Assembly: GCA_945900945.1 (NCBI GenBank)
Contig: CAMDKL010000028.1
Span: 1-45,192 of the forward strand
From: Pirellula staleyi DSM 6068
GTDB lineage: Bacteria > Planctomycetota > Planctomycetia > Pirellulales > Pirellulaceae
DNA length: 45,192 nt
Direction of reading: 5' to 3'
The number at the start of each line of letters is the position of its first letter. Within the stretch, counting starts at the first letter, position 1. Under the pieces are notes generated by a model, which did not search any database, was not told the DNA's origin, and saw nothing but the letters and a program-made list of their open reading frames with translations. Below are positions 43,072 through 45,192 of this stretch, one piece after another. A program made the position numbers and the translations under genes.

Positions 43072-45054
43072 TCAATAACACAGGCCGCTATTCTTAATGC
43101 GAACGCTGTAGAGCGAATCGGATGCGGTGATAAAAAGTGTCTTTCGATCCTTGCCTCCAATGCAGACGTTGGCTGTCCAATTCTCTGGGACAGCGATGAT
43201 TTGAATCTCCTTTCCGCTCTGGTTGAAGACGGTGACCCCTTTCTTGCCGGTTAAGTACAGATTTCCTTGATTATCTATGGTCATGCCATCCGAACCGCTT
43301 GAGCAAAAGATCTTGCGATCAACGAGAGTTCCATCATTTGCAATCGTATATTGATAGGTCTTGGAGTCTCCAATATCCGCTACGAAGAGCAATCGCCGCT
43401 TCCAGTCGCCGACGATTCCATTTGGCTGAACGAGCGAGTCGTCCACAAGCGTCACATTGGCACCATCGCGATCGACACGATAAACAGACTGTTTGATTTG
43501 GGGCCTTGTCTTGTGTTCCCACCATTTTCGTTGGTAATAGGGATCGGTGAAATACATTGTGCTGTTTGAGTCGACCCAAACGTCGTTAGGACCGTTTAAT
43601 TTTCGCTCTTCGAATCTGCCGAATAGGACACGATGCGACTTGTCGGTCGCGATCTCCCACATCTCATTCTTTTCGTCGGCACATGCGATTAGTTTTCCAT
43701 CTGGTGCGAAGAACATGCCATTGCTGCGGCCTGCGGGCTTCATGTACTCACTGACTTTCCCTTCTAGGTCGACTTTCAAAATCCGATCGTTGGGTTGATC
43801 GGTAAAGAATACAACACCCTGAGTATCTACCGCAGGCCCCTCGGTGAATTGATAGCCCTCTGCAACTAATGTTACTTTGCCGTCGGCTGCTTCGGTAACA
43901 CCCTCGTTGTCTGCCAAAGCTTTTTGAAGTATGGGTTCGAATATGTCTGCTTGACGCATGAAACCAAGGTCATTTGCATGGGATGCGTCGGTTGCTCCTT
44001 CGGTATCATCGCCGTACAGACTGTCCCCAGGGATATAGTACAAATTCTTAACGCCATCCTTCTGCAGTTGCTCGAATGCAGTTCGAAGTGCAGCGTGGTT
44101 ATCGGTGTGAAACTGCTTCTTATCTGGCAATATCCAATCGTTTGCGAAGCGTCGGTCTTCCACCAGAACAATGGGTACATTCGGTTTAGCGGTGCGAAGT
44201 TGTTGAACGAGCGGAATGCATTTGGCGGTCACATCCGCCGGTCCCATGTTAGGCAAGCAATCGATCACGTAGGCAGCAGCATCGATTTGAATTAGGTAGT
44301 CGCCCACCTCTTTGTCCATTCGGCCATTACCCGAAAAACCAAGATTCACGATCGGCAAATCAAGTCGACGGCCCAATATGCCGGTGTGGACGATGCCAGG
44401 CCGACTGGCACAAGCACCGTGAGTGATGCTGGTTCCATAAAATACGATTGGTTTCTCTCGCGGCTCGAGCCCCTCGAACTTGCTCCCTTTCTTCACACCA
44501 ATGCTCATGAATTCGACCCCGTTATAAAGTGGCAGGTAAGCTGCGTACTCCCGATAGCCTGAAGCCAAGCCCTTGATGATCTCGGCCTTGACTTCCTGGG
44601 TAGCAGGCTTGGTTACTTGTACCCATTTCCATTTGCCGGTTTCATCGCGAGCGTACAGGTCAACACCGCTCACGCCAGTAGCTGGCATATGAGGCATACC
44701 AAGATTGCTTTTAGTTAATTGGTAGTGGACATGAACGGCCGTTGCATCGGTCATGAAACGGACCATCATTCCGGCGCTGTCCCGACTAAGATTCCATACA
44801 CTGGGAGAAACGACGGATTCTGCCGAACTTGGCAATCGATCGAACCAGCGCCGTCGCTCTTCATTAGGCAAAATACGGCCTTCGACACCCCACTCGATTA
44901 CATTGTGCCAGTCAAGATCCGCTGCGGCTTTCTTGTTCACGTCCATCGCGGGATCAAGCTTAGATATTGCCGGTACTTCTTTTTGTGCATAGACCAAGCC
45001 TGAATGGGTCAGGACAATGGCAATCGTAAGAAATTGAAAAAGCAGTTTCATCAC
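43072..45054 (-). CDS. secreted SGNH hydrolase - SMP-30/gluconolactonase fusion
   Basis: The 660-residue protein has a signal peptide (about 1-23, VYAQ). The N-terminal half contains a jelly-roll-like segment (about 50-195) and an SGNH-hydrolase domain (about 200-385): GTSITHG with Ser209, NLGFSGNGRMD as block II and DASHAND with Asp356 and His359. The C-terminal half (about 395-655) is a SMP-30/gluconolactonase beta-propeller: EGYQFTEGPAVDTQGVVFFTD with Glu405 as metal ligand, NGPNDVWVDS, and a late SDGMTIDNQGNLYLT. Both halves look complete. Sugar-ester deacylation plus lactone cleavage would fit polysaccharide breakdown outside the cytoplasm; this is inferred. It is a single leftward gene. 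Confidence 0.87.
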   Translation of the reverse strand: MMKLLFQFLTIAIVLTHSGLVYAQKEVPAISKLDPAMDVNKKAAADLDWHNVIEWGVEGRILPNEERRRWFDRLPSSAESVVSPSVWNLSRDSAGMMVRFMTDATAVHVHYQLTKSNLGMPHMPATGVSGVDLYARDETGKWKWVQVTKPATQEVKAEIIKGLASGYREYAAYLPLYNGVEFMSIGVKKGSKFEGLEPREKPIVFYGTSITHGACASRPGIVHTGILGRRLDLPIVNLGFSGNGRMDKEVGDYLIQIDAAAYVIDCLPNMGPADVTAKCIPLVQQLRTAKPNVPIVLVEDRRFANDWILPDKKQFHTDNHAALRTAFEQLQKDGVKNLYYIPGDSLYGDDTEGATDASHANDLGFMRQADIFEPILQKALADNEGVTEAADGKVTLVAEGYQFTEGPAVDTQGVVFFTDQPNDRILKVDLEGKVSEYMKPAGRSNGMFFAPDGKLIACADEKNEMWEIATDKSHRVLFGRFEERKLNGPNDVWVDSNSTMYFTDPYYQRKWWEHKTRPQIKQSVYRVDRDGANVTLVDDSLVQPNGIVGDWKRRLLFVADIGDSKTYQYTIANDGTLVDRKIFCSSGSDGMTIDNQGNLYLTGKKGVTVFNQSGKEIQIIAVPENWTANVCIGGKDRKTLFITASDSLYSVRIKNSGLCY

Positions 45055-45192
45055 AGATAGACTCGTTCAAACGGAATAGGGATGTATCGAAGGATAGATT
45101 CTAGACCAAGGAGCGACTTTGTACGGAGCAGCCGATGCGGCAGAACCTTTATTTGTAGCCAAGTTGGAAAAATAGTCATCAATAAATTCAAA

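Overview
The window looks like a chromosomal segment of a planctomycete, most likely a Pirellulaceae (Rhodopirellula/Blastopirellula-like) bacterium. The evidence is: DUF1559-type pseudopilin-like proteins, a formaldehyde-activating enzyme (Fae) gene as found in planctomycetes with tetrahydromethanopterin C1 chemistry, a Gly/Met-repeat secreted protein, an rsmH gene outside any dcw cell-division cluster, many secreted proteins of planctomycete type, and moderate GC. No rRNA, tRNA or CRISPR array was recognised. The placement is by inspection, not by a database search.

Layout. 1-4.6 kb: the 3' part of a DUF1559-like gene, a small hypothetical gene, a monoacylglycerol-lipase-like hydrolase, and a tight leftward operon fae - btaB-like methyltransferase - DUF1559 protein with 12-nt spacers. 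5.1-11.3 kb: a secreted Gly/Met-rich protein with a clear terminator, alaS, a long perfect inverted repeat, and acs. 11.2-13.3 kb: a decayed island with a tandem duplication of the acs 3' end, a broken REP-associated (Y1) transposase, an internally deleted IS110-type transposase, several inverted repeats and the C-terminal stub of a patatin-like phospholipase gene. 13.3-17.1 kb: a leftward SNF2 helicase / SWIM zinc-finger pair. 17.4-23.1 kb: a secreted DUF3352-like protein, a dGTPase-like HD protein, deoC and an HtrA protease. 23.5-29.4 kb: an MFS transporter, a beta-lactamase-fold hydrolase, a membrane-anchored prenyltransferase/squalene-cyclase-type toroid protein whose stop overlaps the start of a two-domain bacterial-microcompartment (BMC) shell-like gene, and a 32-residue Lys-rich protein. 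29.4-33.9 kb: rsmH directly abutting a glycoside-hydrolase-like gene, a small PDZ-like protein and a DUF4912 protein with a long Lys/Pro-rich N-terminus. 34.1-42.4 kb: a complete F1Fo ATP synthase operon (two small membrane proteins, then a, c, b, delta, alpha, gamma, beta, epsilon). 42.4-45.1 kb: a palindrome-rich intergenic region and a secreted SGNH-hydrolase/SMP-30-lactonase fusion.

How the parts relate. Most genes are housekeeping (translation, acetate activation, ATP synthesis, nucleotide turnover, envelope proteolysis). The unusual material is the toroid-BMC gene pair, which has no metabolosome enzymes around it; the fae-btaB pairing; two families of short dispersed palindromes, one of which sits next to the REP-associated transposase remnant; and the long soluble N-terminal region of ATP synthase subunit a. 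Start codons were moved from the longest open frame where an internal ATG with a better ribosome site or signal peptide was visible (deoC, htrA, the glycoside hydrolase, the second ATP-synthase membrane protein, atpF, atpD).
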